Of a stretch of DNA of 64,000 nt, positions 1 to 9,487 are shown in pieces. The stretch comes from Desulfurococcaceae archaeon. Lineage in GTDB: Archaea; Thermoproteota; Thermoprotei_A; Sulfolobales; Desulfurococcaceae. The translations under genes were made by a program, and so were the position numbers. The notes under the pieces were generated by a model. It worked only from the letters and a program-made list of their open reading frames with translations, was not told the origin of the DNA and did not search any database. Within the stretch, counting starts at the first letter, position 1. Each line of letters opens with the position of its first letter. The stretch spans positions 1-64,000 of the forward strand of contig JAWBQJ010000002.1 of assembly GCA_038845865.1 (NCBI GenBank), in the 5' to 3' direction.

Positions 1-2165
1 TGACTATGCCTCCGGCGGCTCCTCCTACAACACCAACTCCAACACCTACACCCACACCAACACCTACAACTCCAACACCCACACCTACAACACCCACACC
101 CACACCAACCACCCCAGTACCCACGACTCCTACCACTCCGCCACCAGCACCCAAATACCAGTTGCACACAACCGCGCTGATCATCATCGCTAACGAGGAA
201 TTAACGCGCATACAGTTGTACAAGGCAGGTGTAGCAGACATAGCAGCCATCACACCTGCTAGGTGGAAAGACCTTAATGGAACGCCCGTTAATGGGTTCC
301 ACTTAGTATTGGAACCAGACCCCGCGAAGCCCAGGCTAACCATACAGCATATTATCATAAACACGATGAGAGAGCCATTTAACATACCAGAGGTTAGGCA
401 GGCACTTGCATGGGCCGTACCGTACGATACCATTCTTTCGCAGATATTTGGAGGACTATACACAAGGCTGTACACCATTGTACCCAAGGGGATGCTAGGA
501 TGGACTGATTATAACATTGTTAAGTACGAATATGACAGAGCAAAAGCCATGGAAATAATTAACGCGCTTAAAGGAAAGGGATTCGATCCCTCAAAATACA
601 CTATAACAGTAATTTACAATCTAGGTAACACGGCCAGAGCGCAGATCGCTGCGTTATTGCAGAACGAGTGGACGAGGCTTGGCTTTAAAGTCTACGTAGA
701 GGTTTACAGCTGGCCAGAGTACTTGGATAAAGTAGACCACTTCAACTTTGACGTAGCATTACTAGGCTGGATACCGGACTACCTAGACCCAGATAACTAC
801 CTCATGCCGTTCGTATGGGGCGGGGCCGAGTTCAAGGATTTGAAGTACTGGGAGAACGTTACGCCGGGAGACGTTGGTAAGTACCTATCCAAGGTTGAAA
901 GGGTTGTTGATACGCCAAACTACGTTGTAGTAATTGGACCACAAGGTACCGGAGCCGCGTACACGGGACCGACAAACAAACCGCTACTCGTGGTGGGCTA
1001 TGTATTAGATGAAGAGAAGACAGCGAAGAACTGGGAGAACCCCGTATCAATGGTCACTATCGGCGCACCGGGCTGGAAAGACATACCTGCAAGTGCCCTG
1101 TGCAAGATATCCCAACAAATACTCGATCCGAAGATTAGAGAAGCTGTAATAAACGCGGCCGTCATAGTGTTCAACAACGAAGCACCGATGATAATGATGG
1201 GCCAGGCAATAACCGGGAGAAACTATGGTAGCTGGGTTCTAAACATGTACTACCCATTAACGAAGTTTGCAAGATACGATCTCGTCTACGAAGATCCCAA
1301 CGCACCCGTAGTTGACACCGGTGTACTAGGCATAAAGAACGACCCCTCAACCTTCGTCCTGGCGTACTTCGGCTGGCCCGATACCTTCGACCCAGCTAAG
1401 AGCTACGAGAGCTTCGGCTGGGAGATCTTCGACCAGATCTACTCGAAACCTATAACGTACTACTATGAAAACACGGAGCCCGAACCTGAACTGGCAGTAG
1501 CGTGGGCTTTCAGCAAGGATGGCATGGAGCTCTACCTCGTAATTAGGGGTAACGTCGTAGCGTACGATCCATGGAACAAGAGAACCTACCCGATCGACGC
1601 CACTGACGTGCTATTCAGCTTGTGGAGAGCCGTGAGACTAAACCTGCCCGGAGGACCTCAATGGATGATTAACAATTTCGTTGACGTTAACGCATCGCAG
1701 GTACTAACCGAAGACGAGTTCTCGCGGATACTTCCACAGGGATTAATTGCAGTATACCACGGTAGAAGCGTCGAAGTTAAAAGCATACAAGAACTACTCT
1801 CCGTGTTCGGTTACAGCGGCCCCACAGCTGGTGTTGTTAAACTACAAATGTTATTCCCATACTCACCTATACTACACATATTAACAACAGCTGTGGCAAG
1901 CGTCATTCCAATGGAGTACGCGCTTGCTGAAAACTATGAGGCAGCTATAAGGGAATCCAACTACGGCAAGAATCCGGCCGCATGGGCTAAATACGTTATC
2001 GAAGGCGAAGAGGACGCAACATATAGGAGGCTAAAAGACTACCCAGTGTCAACCGGTCCGTACTACGTTGAAACGTACATGGAAGACGCGTACATAGTCC
2101 TGCGAATTAACCCGTACTACTGGAACGCGACACTCTGGGAGCAACTATACGGGTATAAGCCTTAG
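1..2165 (+). CDS. ABC transporter solute-binding protein, family 5 (5' partial)
   Basis: Secreted peptide-binding component of a di/oligopeptide ABC importer. The frame is open to the left edge; the first ATG (6) begins a Pro/Thr-rich stretch with no signal peptide, so the true start probably lies outside. Counting from that ATG, residues 2-50 are a Pro/Thr linker. Residues ~51-415 match the C-terminal half of SBP_bac_5 (FNIPEVRQALAWAVPYD, then YEYDRAKAMEIINALKGKG). Residues ~425-719 match the N-terminal half (FGWPDTFDPAKSYESFGWEI, EPELAVAWAFSKDG, DATDVLFSLW, then STGPYYVETYMED and INPYYW at the very end). The halves are therefore in reverse of the usual order, suggesting a tandem or permuted architecture. 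The permease and ATPase genes follow. The family is sure; the architecture is inference. Confidence 0.88.
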   Translation, partial: TMPPAAPPTTPTPTPTPTPTPTTPTPTPTTPTPTPTTPVPTTPTTPPPAPKYQLHTTALIIIANEELTRIQLYKAGVADIAAITPARWKDLNGTPVNGFHLVLEPDPAKPRLTIQHIIINTMREPFNIPEVRQALAWAVPYDTILSQIFGGLYTRLYTIVPKGMLGWTDYNIVKYEYDRAKAMEIINALKGKGFDPSKYTITVIYNLGNTARAQIAALLQNEWTRLGFKVYVEVYSWPEYLDKVDHFNFDVALLGWIPDYLDPDNYLMPFVWGGAEFKDLKYWENVTPGDVGKYLSKVERVVDTPNYVVVIGPQGTGAAYTGPTNKPLLVVGYVLDEEKTAKNWENPVSMVTIGAPGWKDIPASALCKISQQILDPKIREAVINAAVIVFNNEAPMIMMGQAITGRNYGSWVLNMYYPLTKFARYDLVYEDPNAPVVDTGVLGIKNDPSTFVLAYFGWPDTFDPAKSYESFGWEIFDQIYSKPITYYYENTEPEPELAVAWAFSKDGMELYLVIRGNVVAYDPWNKRTYPIDATDVLFSLWRAVRLNLPGGPQWMINNFVDVNASQVLTEDEFSRILPQGLIAVYHGRSVEVKSIQELLSVFGYSGPTAGVVKLQMLFPYSPILHILTTAVASVIPMEYALAENYEAAIRESNYGKNPAAWAKYVIEGEEDATYRRLKDYPVSTGPYYVETYMEDAYIVLRINPYYWNATLWEQLYGYKP
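24..150 (+). repeat. Pro/Thr-coding low-complexity repeat
   Basis: Short imperfect repeats of ACACC/ACTCC codon pairs encode an alternating Thr-Pro linker inside the solute-binding protein gene. Such linkers are common in archaeal surface proteins and are probably extended and O-glycosylated. Confidence 0.85.
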
Positions 2166-2257
2166 ATTTTGGCTTTTTCATCTGTACCTATTTTCTCCCT
2201 TCCACCTCTACTCCAGTTCAATTTAGATAAACCGGCCCCAAAACCCCCTCTTCGTAC

Positions 2258-2267
2258 CTTTATAAAC
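2258..2267 (+). promoter_or_regulatory. TATA box of dppBCDF
   Basis: CTTTATAAAC sits about 65 bases before the dppB start, predicting a transcript start near 2290 and a short leader carrying GAGGTGG (2312-2318). T-rich DNA after the binding-protein stop (2166-2205) could end the upstream transcript, so the permease/ATPase operon may have its own promoter. Confidence 0.55.
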
Positions 2268-2326
2268 TGTCATGTCAATTAGGTATAAGCAGATATCGGT
2301 AAAGGTATGCAGAGGTGGCGTTGTAG

Positions 2327-3385
2327 GTGGGGTTGGGGAGGTTCATTGCAAGGAGAATAGTCACGTTTATACCAACCCTGATAGGGGTCCTGCTTCTCAC
2401 TTACATGATCGCATATGCCATTCCAACCGACCCCGTCAGGGCGTGGGTTGGGGAGAAACTACTAAATCCCGAAACCCTCGAACGCGTGAGGGAGAAGTAT
2501 AAGTTTAACGCGCCGTGGTACGAGCAGTTTACCTTCTTCGTGCAACAACTACTTACAGGGCAGCTGGAAGACCCCGTAAGGCACAGAAACGTGTTTACAG
2601 AAATATATTCGAGGTTCACGGTTACTGTTGAAATAGCGGTGATCGGGTTCTTATTCCTGGTGGCGATAGGGCTTCCACTGGGTGTACTGGCGGCCGTTAA
2701 AAAGGACTCACCAATAGACTTCGCCGTGAGAGTAATGGCGCTCGTAGGTAGCTCGCTCCCCGCATTCGTACTCTACTACTTCTTGATACTATTACTATTC
2801 GTTTACTTCAGGACGACGTACCTTGCAGGTATACCGAACGTTTCCCTCGCCTGCAGGGAATTCATATCAGGGATACCGAACAGTGTGCCCGTGCTCGGAA
2901 ACGTAGTATCGGCCATAGGGTCCGTACCAATGTTCGGGGCCATGATGTGCAACGAGTGGTGGGTTGTCGGAGAAACATTCAAGCGCTTCTACCTGCCGGG
3001 CCTAGCACTAGGCCTTTTAAATGGAGGCTTCATCGCGAGAATTACGAGAAACAGCCTCCTCGACGCCCTTAGCTCCGAGTACATACTATTCGCAAAGGCC
3101 CGGGGACTGCGCAAACTCACAGTCTGGAAGCACGCTCTTAAAAACGCCATGGTACCCGTCGTAACGGTGCTCGGGCTAAACTTCGGCGGCCTCCTGTCCG
3201 GCGCGATCATAGCCGAGACGGTCTTCAACATTCCGGGTATAGGCAGGTACATGTACGAGTCCATTACGAGGCTAAACTTCCCCGTGATCATAGCGTGCAC
3301 GTTCCTGATAGCGTTGATTTACGTTACGGTAAACTTAATCGTAGACATCCTGTACGCCGTGATAGACCCGAGAATCAGGTATTAG
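2327..3385 (+). CDS. dppB: Di/oligopeptide ABC transporter permease DppB
   Basis: Inner-membrane permease (352 aa) of the peptide importer. An N-terminal membrane segment (~10-32) is followed by a large extracytoplasmic loop and the BPD_transp_1 domain (~100-350), typical of DppB/OppB. The EAA loop that docks the ATPases is visible as AKARGLRKLTVWKHALKNAM, followed by GGLLSGAIIAETVFNIPGIG. The GTG at 2327 is the only usable upstream start because a TAG codon directly precedes it in frame; GAGGTGG lies 8 bases before. The loop between segments 4 and 5 has two cysteines and is long. First gene of dppBCDF. Confidence 0.93.
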   Translation: MGLGRFIARRIVTFIPTLIGVLLLTYMIAYAIPTDPVRAWVGEKLLNPETLERVREKYKFNAPWYEQFTFFVQQLLTGQLEDPVRHRNVFTEIYSRFTVTVEIAVIGFLFLVAIGLPLGVLAAVKKDSPIDFAVRVMALVGSSLPAFVLYYFLILLLFVYFRTTYLAGIPNVSLACREFISGIPNSVPVLGNVVSAIGSVPMFGAMMCNEWWVVGETFKRFYLPGLALGLLNGGFIARITRNSLLDALSSEYILFAKARGLRKLTVWKHALKNAMVPVVTVLGLNFGGLLSGAIIAETVFNIPGIGRYMYESITRLNFPVIIACTFLIALIYVTVNLIVDILYAVIDPRIRY

Positions 3386-3395
3386 GTGGTAGAAA

Positions 3396-4493
3396 ATGCT
3401 TGTGTACAGGATCTTTAAGAGCCTTATATGGCTGTACGCGGGGCTCAGAGAGAGGGTATCACCAGGCTGGATGCAGAAGAACTCATCTAGAATAAGGGAA
3501 TGGGAGCTAATGGCCTATGCCTACAGCAAATCCCCGGTTGGCGTGCTTGGAGGTACAATGGTATTCGTAGTATTCATACTAGCCGCTATAGGCCCGTTTA
3601 TATCGTGGGAGCCTTACTGGGAGTACAAGATAATATATGACGAGTCTCTACGATATCAGCCTCCATGCTTGCCACCGTGGTGCACAGATAGACCAATCTT
3701 CGGCACAGACGAGTGGGGTAGAGACGTGGCAGCGATGTCGCTCTACGGGTTCAGGATCTCGTTCGTAATATCAATAGTAGTGGTGTTGCTCGGGGCCCCG
3801 CTAGGCATAGTTCTTGGGCTCATAGCCGGCTACAAAGGCGGCATAGTAGACGAAATCGTCATGAGAGTAACGGATATATTTCTCGCGTTCCCAGGACTGG
3901 TACTGGCCATAGCGTTCGCGTCCGTGCTTCCACATAGAATTAGGGGCTTCTTAGAGGAGAATGTCGTGGCGAGAACGGTGTTATCGGCCCTCTTCGGCCT
4001 TAGGGAAAAGGAGTACGGACAGCTGGCCGCGCTGATCTCCATCTGGTTCGCCATGGTCATAGTATGGTGGCCGGGCTACGCGCGAATAATACGTGGTAGC
4101 GTCTTATCAGTTAGAGAAATGCCGTTCATAGAGGCGGCGAAGCTATCGGGGCTATCCACGTGGAGCATACTCTTCAAGCACATCCTGCCAAACGTGCTGT
4201 CTCCCGTAATAGTCATGATGACGTTTGATATTGCCACGGCAACGCTATTTGCAGCCGCCTTATCGTTCCTCGGGCTTGGACCGCAAGAACCGGTCCCGGA
4301 GCTGGGGTTCTTGATCTCCAAGGCAGGTCAGTTCTTCCCGGAAAGAAGTACGCACGTCGTAGTGTACTTAGGCCTAATACTTCTAACAATGGCGCTTGGC
4401 TGGAACCTGCTAGGAGATGCCCTGAGAGACATCTTGGACCCCCGAACCAGGAGGGCTATAGAGTACCGCGAGGAGAAGGAGAAGAAGGGGTGA
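3396..4493 (+). CDS. dppC: Di/oligopeptide ABC transporter permease DppC
   Basis: Second permease subunit (365 aa), pairing with DppB. The N-terminal OppC_N segment crosses the membrane at ~47-70. GTDEWGRDVAAMSLYGFRIS opens the permease domain, and the EAA motif reads EAAKLSGLSTWSILFKHILP. The C terminus has the family hallmark LGWNLLGDALRDILDPR. An insertion in the middle (~165-195, charged, between membrane segments) is longer than in bacterial DppC. Ten bases separate it from dppB; AGGTGGT precedes the ATG. Confidence 0.93.
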   Translation: MLVYRIFKSLIWLYAGLRERVSPGWMQKNSSRIREWELMAYAYSKSPVGVLGGTMVFVVFILAAIGPFISWEPYWEYKIIYDESLRYQPPCLPPWCTDRPIFGTDEWGRDVAAMSLYGFRISFVISIVVVLLGAPLGIVLGLIAGYKGGIVDEIVMRVTDIFLAFPGLVLAIAFASVLPHRIRGFLEENVVARTVLSALFGLREKEYGQLAALISIWFAMVIVWWPGYARIIRGSVLSVREMPFIEAAKLSGLSTWSILFKHILPNVLSPVIVMMTFDIATATLFAAALSFLGLGPQEPVPELGFLISKAGQFFPERSTHVVVYLGLILLTMALGWNLLGDALRDILDPRTRRAIEYREEKEKKG

Positions 4494-4500
4494 TGCCTCG

Positions 4501-5511
4501 GTGTCCGAGGCGTTTAGCCTAGGCGAAAACGAGGTCTTAAGAGTGGTAGACCTGGAGGTGAGGTTTTACACCTATGCCGGAGTAGTACACGCCGTCTCCG
4601 GCGTATCTTTTTACGTCAAGGAAGGTGAAGCGGTTGCCCTAGTAGGGGAGACAGGCTGCGGTAAAACAGTTACCACCAGGGCTATTACGAGGCTCATAGA
4701 GTCCCCCGGTAGAATAGAGCGTGGCATGGTTTTATTTAGGCGTAGGAATAAAAAAGTCGTAGACCTCCTCAAGATCAGCGATGAGGAGCTGAGGGAAATT
4801 AGGGGTAATGAAATAGCGTACGTGTTCCAAGACCCCACCTCGGCATTAGACCCTCTCTACACCATTGGCTTTCACATACACGAAACGGTTACCGCGCACA
4901 AGTCCAAGATCAGTAGAAAGGAGACCTTGAAGTACGCTGTAGAATTACTGAGGAAAGTACTAATACCGAGCCCGGAGGTCAGGGTCAAGAACTACCCCCA
5001 CGAAATGTCTGGGGGTATGAGGCAGAGAAGCGTAATTGCAATAAGCCTGTCGAACATGCCCAAGCTACTAATAGCGGACGAGCCAACGACAAATCTCGAC
5101 GTAACTATCCAGGCACAAATCCTAGACTTGGTGAGAAGGCTTCAAGGGGAGTTTAAGATGGGCATAATACTGATTACCCATAACCTAGGCATAGTGGCCG
5201 AGACCGCTAACAGGGTGTACGTCATGTACGCTGGTAAAGTGGTGGAAGAAGGGCTTGTAGACCAGGTTTTCTACAACCCGCAACACCCATATACAAGATT
5301 ACTTCTACGTTCTGTTCCAAACCCGCTAAGGAGGATCGAGAAACTCGAATCCATTCCAGGAGTAGTACCGTCGCTCATAAATCCCCCGAAGGGGTGTAGG
5401 TTCCACCCGCGCTGTCCATTTGCCACCGGAAAGTGTATAGTCGAGGACCCACCAGGATTCGATATAGAGAAGGATCACAAGACTTTTTGCTGGCTCTTGG
5501 AGAAGAGGTAG
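4501..5511 (+). CDS. dppD: Peptide ABC transporter ATP-binding protein DppD
   Basis: Cytoplasmic ATPase (336 aa). Walker A GETGCGKT is at 49-56, followed by the Q-loop (YVFQDPTSALDPLY), the signature MSGGMRQR, Walker B LLIADEPTTNLD and the H-loop in ILITHNLG. The C-terminal oligo_HPY extension (NPPKGCRFHPRCPFATGKC plus a later Cys) supplies four cysteines, a pattern known in some DppD proteins to bind a [4Fe-4S] cluster; that role here is inferred. GTG start seven bases after dppC, with GGTGATG upstream. Confidence 0.93.
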   Translation: MSEAFSLGENEVLRVVDLEVRFYTYAGVVHAVSGVSFYVKEGEAVALVGETGCGKTVTTRAITRLIESPGRIERGMVLFRRRNKKVVDLLKISDEELREIRGNEIAYVFQDPTSALDPLYTIGFHIHETVTAHKSKISRKETLKYAVELLRKVLIPSPEVRVKNYPHEMSGGMRQRSVIAISLSNMPKLLIADEPTTNLDVTIQAQILDLVRRLQGEFKMGIILITHNLGIVAETANRVYVMYAGKVVEEGLVDQVFYNPQHPYTRLLLRSVPNPLRRIEKLESIPGVVPSLINPPKGCRFHPRCPFATGKCIVEDPPGFDIEKDHKTFCWLLEKR

Positions 5512-5524
5512 ATAGGTGTAGCAG

Positions 5525-6496
5525 GTGAGCTCGCCGGATACATTAATTCAAACCATTGACTTGAAGAAGTACTTCGGCGTCAGGGGATCTTTTAGGAAAA
5601 AGGTTAAGGCCGTTGACGGCGTGTCCCTCAACATTAAGAGAGGTGAAACGCTAGGAGTCGTCGGCGAGAGCGGTTGCGGTAAGTCCACCTTAGGCAAGAC
5701 GATCCTTAGGTTACTAGACCCCACTTCCGGTAAGGTGATCTTCGAGAGTAGGGACGTCACGAAGGTCAAGGGTGGGGCTCTTCGAGAATACTGGAGAAAT
5801 GCGCAAATGGTCTTCCAGGATCCCCACACGAGCTTAGATCCGAGGATGACTATTGCTAGCACGCTGCTAGAGCCGATCAGGCAGTTTAAAATTGACGTGG
5901 GGGATGAAGAAGAGTTCCTCGTTAAGCAGATGGAAGTGGTGGGTCTTGGAAGAGAACACCTATACCGGTATCCCCACGAATTGTCAGGTGGGCAGAAACA
6001 ACGAGTCGCGATCTTGAGGGCCATCATCACTAGGCCCAAGTTCATCGTCTTGGACGAGCCAACATCGTCTCTAGACGTGTCCGTGCAGGCGCAGATCTTA
6101 GAGCTGTTGAAAGACCTGCAGAAGAAGTTTAACTTAACGTACTTGTTCATATCGCACGACATAGCCGTAGTAAAATACATGAGCAATAGAATGGCTGTAA
6201 TGTATCTTGGTAAAGTAGTGGAGCTGGGGCCTGCAGACACCGTTTTCGAAAGCCCGCAACACCCGTACACGCAGTTCCTACTAGCAGCCGTCCCGGTACC
6301 GGACCCCAACATTACTAGAAGCAGGAAGAAAATGCTAATACAAGGAGAACCACCGTCACCAATTAATCCGCCACCTGGTTGTAGATTTCACCCGAGATGC
6401 CCACATGCAATGGACATATGTAAGAGATCTGAGCCACCATTGGCTATGATAGGAAATAGTCACTGCGTTTACTGCTGGCTTTACGCAAAGAAATGA
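5525..6496 (+). CDS. dppF: Peptide ABC transporter ATP-binding protein DppF
   Basis: Second ATPase (323 aa), expected to form a heterodimer with DppD. Walker A GESGCGKS is at 47-54, then VFQDPHTSLDPRM (Q-loop), ELSGGQKQR (signature), FIVLDEPTSSLD (Walker B) and FISHDIAV (H-loop). The C-terminal domain again has a four-cysteine pattern (GCRFHPRCPHAMDIC and a final Cys). GTG start 13 bases after dppD with a GGTG element just before. Last gene of the operon. Confidence 0.94.
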   Translation: MSSPDTLIQTIDLKKYFGVRGSFRKKVKAVDGVSLNIKRGETLGVVGESGCGKSTLGKTILRLLDPTSGKVIFESRDVTKVKGGALREYWRNAQMVFQDPHTSLDPRMTIASTLLEPIRQFKIDVGDEEEFLVKQMEVVGLGREHLYRYPHELSGGQKQRVAILRAIITRPKFIVLDEPTSSLDVSVQAQILELLKDLQKKFNLTYLFISHDIAVVKYMSNRMAVMYLGKVVELGPADTVFESPQHPYTQFLLAAVPVPDPNITRSRKKMLIQGEPPSPINPPPGCRFHPRCPHAMDICKRSEPPLAMIGNSHCVYCWLYAKK

Positions 6497-6561
6497 GTAC
6501 CCCATACAGTCATCAGGCACATCGGCTAGCCTAAAGCTAGGTGAATTTTGCCATTCTAATA

Positions 6562-6572
6562 CAGTTTTTTTA
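6562..6572 (+). terminator. T-run after dppF
   Basis: A run of seven T at 6565-6571 lies about 65 bases after the dppF stop. Archaeal RNA polymerase ends transcription on such T-tracts without needing a hairpin. The tract touches the stop codon of the convergent gene on the other strand. Confidence 0.45.
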
Positions 6573-7940
6573 ACTGACCGCTACACGGCTCCCCGCTCTT
6601 CTGCGGCTGAGTAGTGAAGGACCCACTATGATCGTGAACACTATTAGCGTTACCGCCAACCCCACCCACCAGTACCTTGGCGTCCTGGCTGGTCTACCAA
6701 CTTGACTAGCTTGAGGCGTGAGGGTAATTCGGGGTTGCTGCGTAGTCAACTCGGTATAGCTGGTTGTGACGGGTGGCTTGGTTGTCGGGGCCTCGGGGCT
6801 GGCTGTAAACGTGCTTGTAAGGTTCTCGAACTCCACGGGCTTTAGTGCGAGTATTGCCCAGCCCGTGAACTGAGCATACTGGTACCAGCCTGCAAAGTAG
6901 AGGACACCTCCACTGCACGCTAATTCTCCGGGTTCTAGATACACCTCGGTTCCCCTCGCGCTACGCAATGGCGAGGACCCCGCTAATTCTAGGTCTCCAC
7001 TATATGCCTCGACGTAGTAGTAATGGTAGCCCGTCACCGGGTATTTCTGCACCCGATTGACCGCGAAGATGTATCCATCCATGTAGCAGATATCTAGGAG
7101 CTTACCGGGCCCTTCACGCTTCGGGGCCTCTTTGATCACCAAACCCTCGGGACTAACCTTAGCTAAACTATCGCTTCTAACTATGTACGCGTAACCCCCT
7201 TCACTGAAATCCACGGTAAGCCCTCCAACATTAAAAGCAATTAAGGTGTTAAGGTCCTCGTTAAACAAGGTGGTCCTGTTATATCCTAGTACCCACAAAT
7301 GCCTGGTAACAGGGTTCAGCCTTACGGCGTTGCCTTCATGAGGTAGATTGACGCCTTTAACCACTTCCAGCTCGGCAGGGTCTACTACTTCGAGCCGGTA
7401 CTCCACGTTGTTACCGGTACGTACGTACGTGGTTACGTATACCCTTTCACCGTCAGCCTCCACGGCTAATACACCGCTTTCAACACCATAGTCGAACAGT
7501 GCTTTCTTCAACAGCGTGAGGTTCGAGCTCAAGGCCATTAAGAACCCCACACTCCTGGTGAGGTCTGGGCGCTGGAATACGCCGGCAACGTACAACGTGC
7601 TTCCGCGTAATATGCACCTCGAACTGGTAACTCGGGCCTCTTCTTCCCAGTAGCCAAGTAAAATCCCAGTGCCTCTCTCCCTCATTTCAACCCTCAGGTA
7701 GTGTTTGAAACCCACACTCTTACCTTCAGGTACCGTCTTGTTACCGACCACGTAGAGCACCTCACTGGATATTGCCGTGCAGTGTACGTAGGCAGAGTAG
7801 CTTTCCCTATCTAACTGAGCCCACAGCTCCTCGAAAACCACGCCTTTAGTAGCGCTCAGAGTAGGCATAAGTAATAGCAGTACGAGCGTAGCGGTGATTG
7901 TTTCAGCGAGCTTCACTTTCAACGAGACACCGTGCTCCAT
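6570..7940 (-). CDS. Secreted membrane-anchored protein, unknown function
   Basis: 456 aa. An N-terminal hydrophobic signal segment (~12-30) leads to a ~340-residue extracellular region with repeated short beta-rich units (for example VYVTTYVRTGNNVEYRLEVV, YFAGWYQYAQFTGWAIL) that may form a propeller. A Thr/Pro-rich stalk (~380-420) follows, then one membrane helix (WVGLAVTLIVFTIIVGPSLL) and a short basic tail (RRRAG). This layout fits an archaeal cell-surface protein displayed outside the cell. It converges on the peptide transporter operon but no functional link is visible. The propeller idea is tentative. Confidence 0.8.
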   Translation of the reverse strand: MEHGVSLKVKLAETITATLVLLLLMPTLSATKGVVFEELWAQLDRESYSAYVHCTAISSEVLYVVGNKTVPEGKSVGFKHYLRVEMRERGTGILLGYWEEEARVTSSRCILRGSTLYVAGVFQRPDLTRSVGFLMALSSNLTLLKKALFDYGVESGVLAVEADGERVYVTTYVRTGNNVEYRLEVVDPAELEVVKGVNLPHEGNAVRLNPVTRHLWVLGYNRTTLFNEDLNTLIAFNVGGLTVDFSEGGYAYIVRSDSLAKVSPEGLVIKEAPKREGPGKLLDICYMDGYIFAVNRVQKYPVTGYHYYYVEAYSGDLELAGSSPLRSARGTEVYLEPGELACSGGVLYFAGWYQYAQFTGWAILALKPVEFENLTSTFTASPEAPTTKPPVTTSYTELTTQQPRITLTPQASQVGRPARTPRYWWVGLAVTLIVFTIIVGPSLLSRRRAGSRVAVS

Positions 7941-8024
7941 GTCTAAAAGTACGTAAAGATGCTATAAAGCCTAGTGCGCTTAAAGCCTGTTAACTAAGCA
8001 ATCAACGTGCATAGCTGGCCGCTA

Positions 8025-8768
8025 CTAGTTCAAGTTCTTACCGAATTTCATCTCCTTCACCCAGCTCGGTAATCTCCCGACCTCTATGACGTAATCTACT
8101 TCGATGTTCAGGTCCTTGTTGAACTCGTGTCTAATGAGTACACTAACATCTGCTTCCGCGAAAGCGGGTATATCGCTGGCAGTATCGCCGAAATATACTA
8201 CCGTGTCAACCTCTAAGAGAGCTTTTAATACCCTAACTGCTTCGCGCTTACTTCTCCTAGCCACGTGCACGTCAACGTATTCTGCGAAGTTACCCCACTC
8301 CGCGATGTCGTAAACCACTAAACCTCTAGCAAGTGCTTCACTAATGAACACTTCGAGGTTGGCTGGTTTTCCCGCATCCTTAAACCAGTAAACACTCATA
8401 CCCAACGGGACACCAGTTAGCGTCCTGCCGAAGATGGCTCCTACTCTATCGCCTAGAATGGTCTTAACCTTAGATGCGAGATCCTCGATTGCCCTCGGCT
8501 TAACCCCTCTGTACACCTCTTCGTCCAGGACAACGTAGCCTCCTCCGTGCACTTCTAGCCCAAATACACATGCATAGCCATCTAAACCCGGTACCTTTTC
8601 GTAGAGGAATGGGCAATCCCTTCCACTTATAACAGCTACTTTAAAGCCCTCGTTTTGAAGACTTTTAATAACCGATATCAGCTCTGGGTAAACACCACTA
8701 CTTAGGGGGCTCGGCGTTATTGGGGCCAGCACGCCATCGTAGTCGAAAAACAACGCTATGTTTTTCAA
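8025..8768 (-). CDS. HAD-family phosphatase, trehalose-phosphatase (OtsB)-like
   Basis: 247 aa soluble hydrolase. Motif I FFDYDGVLAPITP (nucleophile Asp) is at ~7-19, motif II VISGRD at ~45-50, and motif IV YFGDTASDIPAF near 205-216. The cap region with GLEVHGGG and the overall length match the trehalose-6-phosphate phosphatase branch of the HAD superfamily. That family removes phosphate from trehalose-6-phosphate, but no trehalose-phosphate synthase is seen in the window, so substrate is inferred from family only; other sugar phosphates are possible. The ATG at 8768 is followed directly by MKNIALFFDYDG, as expected. Confidence 0.78.
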   Translation of the reverse strand: MKNIALFFDYDGVLAPITPSPLSSGVYPELISVIKSLQNEGFKVAVISGRDCPFLYEKVPGLDGYACVFGLEVHGGGYVVLDEEVYRGVKPRAIEDLASKVKTILGDRVGAIFGRTLTGVPLGMSVYWFKDAGKPANLEVFISEALARGLVVYDIAEWGNFAEYVDVHVARRSKREAVRVLKALLEVDTVVYFGDTASDIPAFAEADVSVLIRHEFNKDLNIEVDYVIEVGRLPSWVKEMKFGKNLN

Positions 8769-8837
8769 ACAGGCTTCACCTCCCTATTTAATGTAGCGGG
8801 TGGTGCATTACTTGTCGCCGCCTCTTCAGACACGCCA

Positions 8838-9467
8838 TTAAGCTACTTCAAGTAGCAGTTTCTTTACAAGCCTTCTCAGCGCTTCCTTGCCAACGCCGAG
8901 TACCGGCTCTCCGTGACTCGGCATAACGTTTTCAAAAGCTAGATCTAATAGAGACGCTATTGCGATTCTGTTCTTGTAGGGATCATGAGAATACTGGTGT
9001 GGTATTTCGTTAAGCTCGCCGCGCTCCTCGTACACTAGGTCACCGACAAACAAAGACTTTGTTTCGGCATCGTAAAGACAGATACTGCCTGGTGTGTGAC
9101 CGGGAGTATGCACAACCCTGAGAGGGCCTATAAGGGCCCCCTCCTCCACCACTAAATCGGCCTTGATGCCGGTGGCACCTTCAATCGCCGGTACTTCAGC
9201 TCTATGTGCTACTACCAGCGCCTTTGTCTTGCCCTTTAACGGGTAAAGCCCGCCCACGTGATCTCTGTGAGCGTGAGTTACGATTATGTACTCCACGTCG
9301 TTAAGGCTCCTGTTCATGTCCTTGATGTACTCCACTAAAACATCGGAGTCGCCATTCATCCCGGCATCGACTACTATGAGGCCACCTCCATACTCAACAA
9401 TGTAAATGTTGGATACCCTTCCGCGGACTAGGTGAATGCCTTTTAAAACACGCCTACCGGTAACCAT
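8838..9467 (-). CDS. Metallo-beta-lactamase-fold hydrolase
   Basis: 209 aa. The zinc-binding motif THAHRDHVGG (64-73), TPGHTPG (His 124), GDLVYEE (Asp 143) and SHGEP (His 185) give the complete HxHxDH-H-D-H metal set of the glyoxalase II-like MBL superfamily. The substrate cannot be read from sequence; glyoxalase-II-like thioesterase or a general MBL hydrolase are both possible. The ATG at 9467 is about 26 bases from the TATA-like palindrome at 9488, consistent with a leaderless transcript. Confidence 0.87.
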   Translation of the reverse strand: MVTGRRVLKGIHLVRGRVSNIYIVEYGGGLIVVDAGMNGDSDVLVEYIKDMNRSLNDVEYIIVTHAHRDHVGGLYPLKGKTKALVVAHRAEVPAIEGATGIKADLVVEEGALIGPLRVVHTPGHTPGSICLYDAETKSLFVGDLVYEERGELNEIPHQYSHDPYKNRIAIASLLDLAFENVMPSHGEPVLGVGKEALRRLVKKLLLEVA

Positions 9468-9487
9468 GGAGCATACCCCGTGCTTTG

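Noticed and set aside
2272-2502. 76-codon frame overlapping the dppB start
   Set aside because: It is out of frame with dppB and has no family content; dppB's membrane segment explains the DNA.
5548-6312. 254-codon minus-strand frame inside dppF
   Set aside because: It is the antisense shadow of a clear ABC ATPase; the translation is Ser/Thr-rich without any domain.
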